Of a stretch of 64,000 nucleotides of DNA, positions 41,201-50,786 are shown piece by piece. How positions within the stretch are numbered: position 1 is the stretch's first letter; every line of letters starts with the position of its first letter. Under the pieces are notes generated by a model. It did no database searches, was not told the DNA's origin, and saw nothing but the letters and a program-made list of their open reading frames with translations. A program made the translations under genes and the position numbers. The stretch is from positions 1,178,001 to 1,242,000 of the forward strand of contig CAVRGG010000004.1 of the NCBI GenBank assembly GCA_963720695.1, read 5' to 3'. The stretch is from UBA668 sp963720695. GTDB taxonomy: Bacteria; Actinomycetota; Acidimicrobiia; Acidimicrobiales; Ilumatobacteraceae.

Positions 41201-43055
41201 TGGCGGCAAGTCCGTGGCCAGTGTCGTCGAGAACGAGTTGATCGGCATCGTCGGGAACTGCCTCGTCATGCCGGTCGCCCGAGGATTCCACCTGGATCCG
41301 ACGTTCGACCAGACGGCCGAGGATCCCGTCGACCTGTTCGAGCACTATGCACCCAACACACCGATCGAGCCGACGCGAGTCGCACTCCCGACGCGAGGCG
41401 TCTATGCCGAAGCCGTCATGGGTGCGTGCAACTCGTGCGAACAGAAGGACGAGACACGGTTCTGGCGATGGGAGGAATCGCCGATCCCCGACAGCCCCGC
41501 CGAGATCCTTCCGGTGTCCACGGACAGTCGGCGTGCCGCGCCGCCGGACCTCACGGCCAAGGACTTCCCCGCACCGATCATCGCGATGCAAGCGGCACCC
41601 GCTGCCCCCGATCCGACGGGGCTCACCGCGGCGCTGTCGCTGCTGGGCCAGGCCGGGGCGTTCCGAGACATCACCGGTCTCGAGGGCACGCAGAAGAACG
41701 CCGCAGCCGCCCTCGAGGGGGCGTTCAACACGGCGACCACGATGGGCACCAAGGCTGCCGACCTCGCCCTCCAGGCGAAGATGTCCAAGGACATCGACAA
41801 GGCCGTCAAGACGATCGGCGAGGCGAAGGACAAGGGGCTCATCACTGACGACCAGGCGAGCAAGCTGACCGAGACGGCGATCCGTGGCATGGTCGGCGGT
41901 GGAGCAACCAATCCGCCCGCTGCGTCGACCACCGACGAGGTCAAGCAGCTCACCGAGACCGCCGGCACCAACAACGCTGCCGTGAAGGTGACGCGCCCGA
42001 CCGGCGAGCAGGTGGAGGTCGATGCTCGACGCGGTGCCGAGGACTCGGCCCGACCGGTGATCATCCTCGACGACGCGACGAACAAGGCCGAGACGAGGGC
42101 GTTCAATCCGGCGACGAACGATCTCAGCGGCATCGTCACGGTGGGCGCCCGGTTCAACAACGCACCGGCCGGGTCGACGCTGCGATGGAGTTCGCCGACG
42201 CCCGGGGTGCTGACCATCGATTCACCGTCGAGCCCGACCACGCAGGTGCGGGGACTGGTGCCAGGCCTGCACGATCTCGACGTGGAACTGCTCGATGCAG
42301 CGGGCATCCGTATCGCCAGCATGAAGTTGGCGATGTCGGTGCCGCAGTTCGTGAAGGTCGTCGAGGACGCGGGCTTGGACGCCGGGCTCACCAGTCTCGG
42401 GCTGTTGGCCCACAAGGCCGACATCATCGGGCACGCCCGCGACGTCGCCCTGTCGGTGCTCGGCACCTCCAACGTGCGCGTGTGCTGGCAGGCCGGCGGG
42501 CGCACCGATGCGGTGCCGGCACACATCCCGGCAGCGAACGTGATGGAGGTGAACCTGATGAACCTCGATCCGTCGGGCCGCGGCCTGCTCGGCCTCACGA
42601 AGGCGCCGGGCGGCGTCAACCGCTTCGACGAGAAGATCGAGGTCTACGTCGGTCAGTACAGCCAGCCCGACGACATCGATGTCGACACCGAAACTCAGGC
42701 GCTGCTGATCCAGCTGTCCACGAGTCTGACCGCCGACCCCTCACTGGAGGCGATCGCCGCCAAGGTCTACGGCCGACTGGTCGGCGAAACGACCTCGCAC
42801 GAGATCATCCACGGCCTGCTGTGGACCGAGGTGGACCCGTCGTTCCACAACAGTCCGGCCATCGACGGTGACATCATGAACAACGGATTCGATCGGACCT
42901 TCCGGCAACGCACTGCGATGGAGAACACCCGCCAGCAGAGCCCGGTGCACGCCAGCGACTACGTCGATCACGGCATCGACACCATCGACCGGCTGTCCGC
43001 GGTGAACCAGGCGCGAATGGACACACACTTTCCGGTGCCGCCCCGGTTCCACTGA
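38256..43055 (+). CDS. 1599-residue multidomain protein: helix-hairpin-helix, beta domains, and C-terminal HExxH zincin
   Basis: Not a named family. Parts: helix-hairpin-helix at 1-65 (HEQLVALPGVGTALADRILA, then GRFERVADLVHVTGISERLL); two carboxypeptidase-regulatory-like beta domains (about 70-165 and 180-280); a Cys-rich segment CDCHQP near 290; a Gly-rich hydrophobic stretch at about 560-600; a conserved central block NYNHCHAITVQYFEVLRHL, VQECLFVPLLMSRFDFDKAL; an alpha-helical Ala/Lys-rich region (about 1135-1220); a bacterial Ig-like domain (about 1280-1360); and HEIIH (His1515-His1519), a zinc-peptidase motif, near the end. The Gly stretch could insert into membrane. Divergent from the ECF sigma. 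Cytoplasmic, no signal peptide. A caspase/peptidase effector partner is my inference. Confidence 0.85.
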   Translation: MATLDINHATHEQLVALPGVGTALADRILAHRARIGRFERVADLVHVTGISERLLAQIEPLLSTTDATPGTDEPSRVTVQLDDGGAGGDFSGHRVTATGRRLDAEVGPIGFATSGDTDTSGAASLQLPTRASLTGVISFRATAPDGTAIGSTDVDAAQLTEKVVIAAKAAERPVTQPNEDPAAGKPVRVRGQVIDSNGTRAAARLQVVLWGATAPNPQDKDFRALVVAVTDGAGHFTGPYPLGDFTSAHATVAVGEGTATVPVHLDGAAFPESAILVVDLPDRDATSEDCDCHQPSDAPRNPDVTDLARADGTFSSDAGAGRCVDFTKPDRTLEEFSFSYLVRTTEPDIRGMTLGDPPKVGIRDILDRAKLDTVLTSRAMVRDSAGVAGESATVDELASLNKDVMLDARVLKTLARDPDGFSLATLASAARRTAFGDVTRFVGAAVARPPGRTRLSCANPVDWDDDPTIYQACTIANGHVLRFKQEWVADGYSMGNLLYSLPLAPGQKKHIAVVDWERREASARTESLAESESLAADLSRDRDISDVVNGTLRESTRGGSSSSSGGIAGGLGVAGIFGPVGAVLGIGGGYSSADSNAWQNSSRDTSASALNQLRDRTSQSASSVRSQRSTVVQTVTQGERVTATTESVANYNHCHAITVQYFEVLRHLLVRQRLVDVQECLFVPLLMSRFDFDKALRWRHTLARFVPAGLRRGLDAVDRIAHAYAGSDLPLGRYADESLETVDGELRMRFQLTRPRDTDDKFDANNWNPLLKLFGFDPADFYANFLDEQKFKDRVFLEQLGPRIASAVISLLRIRAVRADNSEVDLQIDPTLLTTFVNDQTLLVTLRMAQSLPTITRAEIKAVVVSSRLNLPGLPWMFDALPAGSRVIVESGSLRYRTAHLADALFSDAFIRNDLTGSDDVWIPTPLNRRELRNPREEDKEAVRALLDHLNENLEPYHHRLWAAMGDDRRYMLLDGFEAPNSGGKSVASVVENELIGIVGNCLVMPVARGFHLDPTFDQTAEDPVDLFEHYAPNTPIEPTRVALPTRGVYAEAVMGACNSCEQKDETRFWRWEESPIPDSPAEILPVSTDSRRAAPPDLTAKDFPAPIIAMQAAPAAPDPTGLTAALSLLGQAGAFRDITGLEGTQKNAAAALEGAFNTATTMGTKAADLALQAKMSKDIDKAVKTIGEAKDKGLITDDQASKLTETAIRGMVGGGATNPPAASTTDEVKQLTETAGTNNAAVKVTRPTGEQVEVDARRGAEDSARPVIILDDATNKAETRAFNPATNDLSGIVTVGARFNNAPAGSTLRWSSPTPGVLTIDSPSSPTTQVRGLVPGLHDLDVELLDAAGIRIASMKLAMSVPQFVKVVEDAGLDAGLTSLGLLAHKADIIGHARDVALSVLGTSNVRVCWQAGGRTDAVPAHIPAANVMEVNLMNLDPSGRGLLGLTKAPGGVNRFDEKIEVYVGQYSQPDDIDVDTETQALLIQLSTSLTADPSLEAIAAKVYGRLVGETTSHEIIHGLLWTEVDPSFHNSPAIDGDIMNNGFDRTFRQRTAMENTRQQSPVHASDYVDHGIDTIDRLSAVNQARMDTHFPVPPRFH

Positions 43056-43139
43056 GCGACGAAGGACGCAGGGTTGCCCTCGGGCGCGCACGGGTGTACG
43101 AAAGCGGGAACGTTTCTGCACGCCCCACGAGGAGGCACG

Positions 43140-43655
43140 ATGAACGACCCACTGAAGGACGTCTTGTTGGATCTTCTCGGACGCGTCGACGAGCACGTCC
43201 ACGAGGCGCTCGACGGCATCGACCCCGCACTCGTCGACGTGGCTCCCGAACCGGGCTCCAACCCGATCGGCTGGATGGTGTGGCACCTCATCCGCGTCCA
43301 GGACTCGCACATCGCCGAGCTCACGGGTGAACCGCAGGTGTGGGAGGGCGACGGCTGGCCGGCTCGCTTCGGGCTGAAGCCCAACCCCCACAACCACGGC
43401 TGGGGACACACCGAGGCAGAGGTCGCAGCAGTGAAGCCCGAAAGCCCTGATGCGCTGCTCGAGTACCTCGCGGCGGTCTCCACGGTCACCCGCGCCTACA
43501 TCGAGGGGCTCACCCCCGACGACATGTCGCGCATCGTCGACGAGCGGTGGGATCCGCCGGTCACGTTGGCGGTCCGGCTGGTCAGCATCCTCGACGACGA
43601 CATCCAGCACGGCGGCCAGGCCGCCTACGTCAGGGGACTGCTCGAACGGCGCTGA
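43140..43655 (+). CDS. DinB-superfamily (mycothiol-dependent enzyme-like) protein
   Basis: 171-residue four-helix bundle. Metal His candidates are in GWMVWHLIRVQDSHIAELTG and near the end DDIQHGGQAAYVRGL, the DinB arrangement. Family members are thiol (mycothiol/bacillithiol)-dependent transferases or isomerases. ATG 43140 follows AGGAGGCACG, the reason for choosing it over the longer upstream frame. Monocistronic. Confidence 0.88.
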   Translation: MNDPLKDVLLDLLGRVDEHVHEALDGIDPALVDVAPEPGSNPIGWMVWHLIRVQDSHIAELTGEPQVWEGDGWPARFGLKPNPHNHGWGHTEAEVAAVKPESPDALLEYLAAVSTVTRAYIEGLTPDDMSRIVDERWDPPVTLAVRLVSILDDDIQHGGQAAYVRGLLERR

Positions 43656-43735
43656 ACCCACGGACCACGTGGGACCTACTGCCCTGGTCGCCGACCGCCT
43701 GCATCCGTACGGTGGACACGAACCCGGGAGGTGCC

Positions 43736-44947
<1,212 letters not shown>

Positions 44948-44951
44948 CCTC

Positions 44952-45370
44952 TCAGATGGGTCCCGGCTCCACGGTCGGCTCCCATTCCGGATTCCCGTCG
45001 ACCACGATCGCCTCGCCCGTGCCCGGCCATGGCGGCATCGTCGCGCCGACGATCGCCAACCGCTCGTCACTCACGTTGCGGAACTGGAACTCCGTGCCGA
45101 CCGGGATCGAGAGACATGTCCCCGCGACGACGTCGACGACCTGACCGACCTCGTCGACGGCACGCAGCCACATCTCACCGCGGCCGGACAGGAAGTACCA
45201 GAGCTCGTCGACGGGCGGTGTCGGATCGCCACCGAGGTCTGCCCCGGCCCGAGTTCGAAGTGCGCCATGGCGCCGCGTCCTTCGATGCCCACCAGCACCC
45301 GCACATCGCTCCCGTCCGGAGCGACCACCGTGCGCTCGGTCGGCAGCCGCACTGCCTCGAACCGTCCCAT
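44952..45370 (-). pseudogene. Cupin-domain protein, interrupted by one frameshift
   Basis: N-terminal frame (45370 to about 45250): MGRFEAVRLPTERTVVAPDG through VGIEGRGAMAHFELGPG. C-terminal frame (from about 45245 to 44952): ADLGGDPTPPVDELWYFLSG, RGEMWLRAVDEV and VGTEFQFRNVSDERLA. These form one double-strand beta-helix cupin with its metal motif (PVDELWYFLSGRGEMW). A missing G in a G-run near 45245 explains the break (CCGGGGCA against an expected CCGGGGGCA). It may bind a metal or sugar. Divergent from the AraC-type gene. Confidence 0.75.
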
Positions 45371-45447
45371 CGCCGAAAACTACCTCTCCATCACCGACCC
45401 ACATCCGGCGTCGCTCGGGACGGAGCGCCGGCTGCTTGACTGAGGTC

Positions 45448-45855
45448 ATGGTCCGCACGATCGAGGACGACAATCGGCGGCTGCTGCGCGCTCGCGACAC
45501 GATCGATCGCGACTTCGCGCTGCCGCTCGACATCTCCGCGCTCGCATCGATCGCCGCCGTGTCGCAGGCGCACTTCATCCGCTCGTTCAAGGCGACCTTC
45601 GGCGAGACACCCCATCGGTATCTGCAGCGCCGGCGGATCGAGCGGGCGATGTTCCTGCTGCGCACCACCGACCGGACGATCACCGACATCTGCATGAGCG
45701 TGGGGTTCTCCAGCCTCGGCACGTTCGGCCGGACGTTCAACGAGATCGTCGGCGAGACACCGACCGAGTTCCGCGCCCGTGGGCCCATGCCGAACGTGCC
45801 GTCGTGCTTCGTCAAGACCTGGGTACGACCGAGCAGTTTCGGAGAAGCCTCCTGA
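45448..45855 (+). CDS. AraC-family transcriptional regulator (HTH domain only)
   Basis: About 135 residues, mostly the DNA-binding domain: DTIDRDFALPLDISALASIA, VSQAHFIRSFKATFGETPHR and ITDICMSVGFSSLGTFGRTF with FNEIVGETPTEF. Both helix-turn-helix units are complete. It lacks the usual sensor domain. ATG 45448 is a cleaner start than the TTG four codons upstream. The next gene (VOC) begins 25 bp later in the same direction, so it may control or accompany it. Confidence 0.9.
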   Translation: MVRTIEDDNRRLLRARDTIDRDFALPLDISALASIAAVSQAHFIRSFKATFGETPHRYLQRRRIERAMFLLRTTDRTITDICMSVGFSSLGTFGRTFNEIVGETPTEFRARGPMPNVPSCFVKTWVRPSSFGEAS

Positions 45856-45880
45856 CGCTGCGATCAATACAGTCGCAGAC

Positions 45881-46315
45881 ATGTACAACAGCATCTCCCG
45901 TTCACAGATCTTCGTCCTCGACCAGGACCAGGCGCTCGACTTCTACGTCAACACGCTCGGTCTCGAGGTCGCCACCGACCTCGACCTCGGCTTCATGCGC
46001 TGGCTCACCGTGCGGGTCCCGGGTGACCCCGAGCGCGAGATCCTGCTCGAGAAGCCGGGCCCGCCCTCGATGGACGAGGCCACGGCCGCACAGGTCCGCG
46101 ACCTCCTCACCAAGGGCGCGATCGGGGGCGGGCTGTTCCTGACCACCGACGACGCGCACGGCACGTTCGCGACGCTCAAGGCCCGCGGTGTCGACATCCA
46201 CGACGAGCCCGCCGACCGGCCCTACGGCATCGACTTCGGCATCCGCGACCCGTTCGGGAACTGGATCCGGATCGGGCAGATGTTCGACAACCCGAACGCA
46301 CCCGGGTTCAACTGA
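45881..46315 (+). CDS. VOC-family (glyoxalase-like) protein
   Basis: 144-residue VOC protein. SRSQIFVLDQDQALDFYVNT starts the first module and YGIDFGIRDPFGNWIRIGQM the second (Glu ligand replaced by I/R in the last strand, so metal-dependent catalysis is uncertain). Downstream of an AraC-type regulator on the same strand, so probably its target. Convergent with NDH-2 (1-bp gap). Confidence 0.92.
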   Translation: MYNSISRSQIFVLDQDQALDFYVNTLGLEVATDLDLGFMRWLTVRVPGDPEREILLEKPGPPSMDEATAAQVRDLLTKGAIGGGLFLTTDDAHGTFATLKARGVDIHDEPADRPYGIDFGIRDPFGNWIRIGQMFDNPNAPGFN

Positions 46316-46316
46316 A

Positions 46317-47585
46317 CTACGTCTCGGGTGGCCCCGTGATCGTGCGGGCCAGCACACGTGCGCCCCGGTCGAAGGTGAGGTAGTTCCACGACCAGTTGAC
46401 CAGCGTCGTGACCTTGTTGCGGAAGCCCATCAGATACAGGATGTGCAGCCCCAGCCAGAGCACCCAGCCGATCCATCCGTGGAAGCGTCGGCCGCTGGGG
46501 AACTCGACGACAGCCTGGTTGCGACCGATCGTGGCCATCGATCCCTTGTCGTGATAGTGGAACCTCGCCGTGGGGCCGCCGTTCATGGAGGCGACGATCT
46601 CGCGGGCAACGTGGCGACCCTGCTGGATGGCCGGCTGGGCCACCTGTGGCAACAGACGGCCGTCGTCGCCGGGGACGCCGGCGATGTCGCCGATCGCGAA
46701 GACCTCGGGGTGACCGGGGATCGACAGGTTCGGCTCCACGGCGAGCCGACCCCGCACCAGCTCCGTTCCCAGCATCGTTGCCAACGGTGCGGCGGCGACG
46801 CCGGCGGACCACACGATCAGACCCGCCTCGAGTCGAGACCCGTCGGCCAACACCACCCCTCCGGCCTCGATGCGTTCGACACCGGTTCCCAACGAGACGT
46901 CGATGCCCCGCTTTGCCAGCGCGCGACCGGCGCTGTCGGAGGAGTGCGTGTCGAACGCGCCGAGCAGACGCGGCCCGGCCTCGACCACGGTGATCGGCAG
47001 GTGCTCCAGCCCGAGCTCGGGGTAGTCCTTGGCGAGCACCTTGTCGAGCAGCTCGCGCATGCCGCCTGCGGTCTCCACGCCAGTCGGCCCGCCGCCGACG
47101 ACGACGATGCCGAGTTGCGGTCTCGGCTCGCCACGGAGGACGGCCCTGCTCGCCCGCTCCAGGGAGCTGATCAGCTCGTTGCGCAGGCGCACTGCATCAT
47201 CGGCGTCCTTGAGCGCGAACGCGTGCTCGTCGACCCCGGGCACGCCGAACGACGTCGACACGCTGCCGGCGGCGATGACGAGGTGGTCGTACGGGATCAC
47301 CATGGTGTCGTCGACGCAGATGGTTCGACCTTCGAGGTCCACCGCCGTCACCGAGCCCATCACGAACGACGCATCGCGATGTCGTCGCAGCACGGTGCGC
47401 ACCGGAAACGTGATGTCACCGACGTCGAGCCCTGCGGTGGCCACCTGGTACAGCAGCGGCTGGAAGGTGTGGAAGTTGTTGCGGTCGACCAGCGTGATCC
47501 GCACGTCGGCGTCGCGAAGGCCGCGCAGCACGCGCGTGCCACCGAATCCGGCCCCGATGACGACGACGTGGGAACGCACGCTCAC
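46317..47585 (-). CDS. ndh: Type II NADH dehydrogenase
   Basis: 422-residue monotopic membrane flavoprotein that passes electrons from NADH to quinone without proton pumping. Rossmann FAD motif VVVIGAGFGGTRVLRGLR, HTFQPLLYQVATAGL (NDH-2 typical), NAD motif VVVGGGPTGVETAGGM and the C-terminal membrane segment WIGWVLWLGLHILYLMGF. GTG start at 47585 overlaps the PIG-L stop (GTGA). Last gene of a five-gene operon. Confidence 0.94.
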   Translation of the reverse strand: MSVRSHVVVIGAGFGGTRVLRGLRDADVRITLVDRNNFHTFQPLLYQVATAGLDVGDITFPVRTVLRRHRDASFVMGSVTAVDLEGRTICVDDTMVIPYDHLVIAAGSVSTSFGVPGVDEHAFALKDADDAVRLRNELISSLERASRAVLRGEPRPQLGIVVVGGGPTGVETAGGMRELLDKVLAKDYPELGLEHLPITVVEAGPRLLGAFDTHSSDSAGRALAKRGIDVSLGTGVERIEAGGVVLADGSRLEAGLIVWSAGVAAAPLATMLGTELVRGRLAVEPNLSIPGHPEVFAIGDIAGVPGDDGRLLPQVAQPAIQQGRHVAREIVASMNGGPTARFHYHDKGSMATIGRNQAVVEFPSGRRFHGWIGWVLWLGLHILYLMGFRNKVTTLVNWSWNYLTFDRGARVLARTITGPPET

Positions 47586-48310
47586 AGTCTGCCAACTCGG
47601 GCCACAGCCCGACGGTCCGCCGCCGTGGCCGCTCGGAACGACTCCGTGCGCCACCACTCCCGGTAGGCCTCCTCGCCGACCAGCTCGACCAGCGGGGTGG
47701 TCTGCGACGCATGTGCGCGCAACGCGGCCATCTTGCAGTCGAGGAGCGCGTCCGTCAGCGTCAACTGGTGGGCGAGGTCGGTGCGCGCCGTGGTGGGCGG
47801 GGCAGGTTGGTCGGCCCACAGGCCGATCCGGTCGTTGAGGTGGCCCCACGTGCAGTGGAACTCGGGGGTCAGGGTCGCGTACCACAGTGACGCCTTCGGG
47901 TACGTCGTCAACCACGCCTCGGTGGCCCAACGGCTCACCGCCCGATGGTCGGGATGACCTGTCATCCCGTCGGGTCCGAACGTGACGATCAGATCGGGCC
48001 GGACGTCGGCGACGTGGGTGGCGATCACCTCGGCACCCTCGTGGCGATCGCAGTCGCCGTCCTCGTACTCGAGGAAGCGCACTTCGTCCACACCGAGCTC
48101 GGCGAGGCTGTTGCGCAGCTCCTGTTCGCGCAGCGCCGCCAGCCGCGCAGGCGGCCACTGGTCGGGATCGCTCGTGCCGTGCTCGCCACGGGTCGCGGTG
48201 ACCACGACCACGCGATCGCCGCGACGGCGGAACCTCGCCATCAGGCCGGCCGACAAATAGGCCTCGTCGTCGGGGTGGGCCCACACGCCGAGCAGGGTGC
48301 GCGCGCTCAT
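47582..48310 (-). CDS. PIG-L/LmbE-family deacetylase
   Basis: 242 residues. Zinc motif AHPDDE (residues 11-16) at the N-terminus and GHPDHRAVSRW later. The family deacetylates N-acetyl-glucosaminyl compounds (MshB in mycothiol synthesis, Mca in mycothiol conjugate cleavage, or antibiotic sugars). Which one cannot be told here. Sits in a redox operon with 4-bp overlaps on both sides, so a mycothiol-conjugate role is plausible. Confidence 0.9.
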   Translation of the reverse strand: MSARTLLGVWAHPDDEAYLSAGLMARFRRRGDRVVVVTATRGEHGTSDPDQWPPARLAALREQELRNSLAELGVDEVRFLEYEDGDCDRHEGAEVIATHVADVRPDLIVTFGPDGMTGHPDHRAVSRWATEAWLTTYPKASLWYATLTPEFHCTWGHLNDRIGLWADQPAPPTTARTDLAHQLTLTDALLDCKMAALRAHASQTTPLVELVGEEAYREWWRTESFRAATAADRRAVARVGRL

Positions 48311-49512
48311 GCCATCGCCTCCGCGTCGAGTGAGGCGAGGAGCTCGACCTCACCGGCCATCGTCGCGCTGAGCTGCTTCAGCAGCGGACCGATCTCGTCG
48401 TCGGTCCAGTGATTGCCCGAGATCTGCTCGACCGTGTCGAACAACGGCACGCTCACCTCGTCGCGCTGCGCGCCGTAGTCGGCCAGGGCGGCGTCGATGT
48501 TCATTCCGACACCTCCTCCGGCGACGACCGCGCGGGCGAGCAGCTCAGCGTCTCGCAGTGCGTCGGTGATGCCGTGGGCTCCGATCGGGTCCTTGAAGTG
48601 GCTCGCGTCGCCGACGAGCGCCCAGCCGGGGCCGCTCGCCGCACGCATGAACCCGGTCTGGCCGCGGAACGTACGCGTCCCCGATGGCGCTGTGCCGCTG
48701 CGCAGTCGCTCACCGAGCTCGGGCGAGCCGGCGGCGACCATGTCGCTGATGACGGACACCCCACCCTTGCCGATGCGTTCGGCCGTGGCATTCGCGAACA
48801 CCACGACGCGGCCGTCGTTGGTCGGGATGAAGCCCGAATTGCCGGCGCGCTGGTAGACCCACTGGTAGCCGTCGATGTCCACGTCCGTCCAGTAGCCATA
48901 GGCGACCGCGCTCAGGTTGCGGCCCTGGCGAACCGTCGACGCGCCGACGCGTCGAGCGACCGTCGATCGGATGCCGTCGGCACCGATCACGAGCGGTGCC
49001 TCGACCTCGACGAAGCGACCGTCGGTCGTGGCGAGCACGACGCCGCGGACGCGTTCGCGCTGATGGACCACGTCGACCATCGACGTCAGGTCGCGTGCGT
49101 CGACACCCGAGTCGATGGCGGCCTGGACGAGAATGGAGTCGAGCACCGTGCGTCGGGGCGCGTACAGCGCGTCGACACCGTGCTTGGCGGAGATGTCGAC
49201 GACGATGCGGCCGCTCGCCGATGTGAAGGTGGTCCGGCGGATCGGCGGGGTGCCGGCTGCGATGACCCGGTCGAGTAGGCCCCAACGCGACAGTTGCAGC
49301 ACGCCGGCGCGCATCAGGGCGTGGGTGGACAGGGTGTCGGAGCCGAACCGGCCGTGGTCGACCATCAGCACATCGAGGCCTTGGCGGCCGAGGAGCATCG
49401 CAGTGGAGGCTCCGGCGGCGCGGGCGCCGACGACGATCACGTCGTACCTGGCGCCGTTGCGCAGGGAGGAGGGCTCTTCGTCGAAGTTCATCTTCGAGTT
49501 CTCATTTCTCAC
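48307..49512 (-). CDS. FAD-dependent monooxygenase (PHBH-type)
   Basis: 401-residue class A flavoprotein. YDVIVVGARAAGASTAMLLG is the FAD-binding start, PRRTVLDSILVQAAID and VGADGIRSTVARRVGAST the DG motif, GWALVGDASHFKDPIGAHGI the second FAD motif (GD). An aromatic or polyketide hydroxylase or a related oxidoreductase. Starts with GTG (49512) just inside the 3' end of the upstream FMO gene; a start at ATG 49491 is also possible. Confidence 0.9.
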   Translation of the reverse strand: MRNENSKMNFDEEPSSLRNGARYDVIVVGARAAGASTAMLLGRQGLDVLMVDHGRFGSDTLSTHALMRAGVLQLSRWGLLDRVIAAGTPPIRRTTFTSASGRIVVDISAKHGVDALYAPRRTVLDSILVQAAIDSGVDARDLTSMVDVVHQRERVRGVVLATTDGRFVEVEAPLVIGADGIRSTVARRVGASTVRQGRNLSAVAYGYWTDVDIDGYQWVYQRAGNSGFIPTNDGRVVVFANATAERIGKGGVSVISDMVAAGSPELGERLRSGTAPSGTRTFRGQTGFMRAASGPGWALVGDASHFKDPIGAHGITDALRDAELLARAVVAGGGVGMNIDAALADYGAQRDEVSVPLFDTVEQISGNHWTDDEIGPLLKQLSATMAGEVELLASLDAEAMA

Positions 49513-50770
49513 GAGGCTGCGAGCTCATCAGGTCTCGCAGGGGGTGGTGTGTGCGGCCGATCTGGTCGGCCACGTAGAGGGCGTCGCGACCGACGCCGTC
49601 GATGAAGTTGGAGTTGCGGAAGTGTTGGAACCGCTGGCCGAGCACGTACGCGCCCGGCAGGCGGGTGACGCCGCGGTACTGGCCGATCTCGCCGCGGCGG
49701 TCGAGGATGGGCAGGTCGAGCCACTCGTACGGGCGGCGATGACCGGTCGCCCAGATCACCGACGTGATGCCCTCGGCGGTGAGGTCGAGCGATGTCGTGG
49801 GCGGGCCGATCGTCACGCGCGGCGGCCGGGTGGGCTCGAGCACCTCGCGCCCCAGACCGCGTTCGTCGACGGCCTGGTCGATGCGCCGCAGGACGTTGGC
49901 CATCTGCCGATCCGCGGCATGCAGCGTGGCCGGCAGGTCGTCGGCGAACGTCGTCCTGGTGCCGTCGACTCCGGTGAGCCGGCCGACCAGCCTGACGCCA
50001 CTGGATTGCAGCGTGGCCAGGTCGAGAGTGCGGTGATCGAGGCGACCGACGAGTTGGACCGACGGTTCGAACCGGGCGGCGTGGGGGTCGCCGACATCGT
50101 CGATGGTGCGATCGAACGAGCCCAGCAGATCCAGCCACCAGAACACGTCCATACCGCGGTAACGACGCGGGAGACGGCTGTGGCTGCCCACGGCGATCGT
50201 GACCTCACGGCCGGTCGCGCGCAGTTCGTCGGCCAGCTGGACCCCGGTCGCCGACGCGCCGACCACGAGCACGCCACCGGCGGGCAGGCTGTCGGGATTG
50301 CGGTAGCGAACAGGGTCGATCTGGTGCACGAGCGGGGAGAGTTGGCGCGACATCGTCGGCACCGCCGGCCGGTCGCACCAGCCGGTGGCGATGACGACGT
50401 TGTCGCCGAGGAACTCACCGTCGTCGGTGGTGACGACGAAGTGTTCGCCGTCGGTGCGAACCCGTTCGACGGTGGTGTGCTCACGTACCGGCGCATCGAA
50501 GGACGACGCGTACCGGTCGAAGAACGTGGTGACCTCGCCTGCCGACATGAAGCCGTTGGGGGCGGCGCCGTCGTAACGGAAGCCGGGAAGGCGGGTCATC
50601 CAGTTCGGCGTGAGCAGGCGCAGCGAGTCCCAGCGCTCGGACCGCCACCGCTCGGCGACGCGACCACGCTCGAGGATGAGGTGGTCGCGGCCGAGGTCGG
50701 TGAGGCCGCGACTGAGCGCCAGCCCGGCCTGCCCGGCGCCGAGGATGATGGTGTTGGTCGAGGTGGTCAT
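49502..50770 (-). CDS. Flavin-containing monooxygenase-like NAD(P)/FAD oxidoreductase
   Basis: 422 residues. FAD Rossmann motif TIILGAGQAGLALSRGL, NADP motif VLVVGASATGVQLADELR and the middle ATGWCD, the ATG motif of FMO/Baeyer-Villiger-type proteins. WDSLRLLTPNWMTRLPGF is typical of the actinobacterial branch. The start at ATG 50770 gives MTTSTNTII with GATGACCACC context. Lies 16 bp after the OsmC gene. Confidence 0.9.
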   Translation of the reverse strand: MTTSTNTIILGAGQAGLALSRGLTDLGRDHLILERGRVAERWRSERWDSLRLLTPNWMTRLPGFRYDGAAPNGFMSAGEVTTFFDRYASSFDAPVREHTTVERVRTDGEHFVVTTDDGEFLGDNVVIATGWCDRPAVPTMSRQLSPLVHQIDPVRYRNPDSLPAGGVLVVGASATGVQLADELRATGREVTIAVGSHSRLPRRYRGMDVFWWLDLLGSFDRTIDDVGDPHAARFEPSVQLVGRLDHRTLDLATLQSSGVRLVGRLTGVDGTRTTFADDLPATLHAADRQMANVLRRIDQAVDERGLGREVLEPTRPPRVTIGPPTTSLDLTAEGITSVIWATGHRRPYEWLDLPILDRRGEIGQYRGVTRLPGAYVLGQRFQHFRNSNFIDGVGRDALYVADQIGRTHHPLRDLMSSQPREK

Positions 50771-50786
50771 CGCAGCACCGGGCCGG

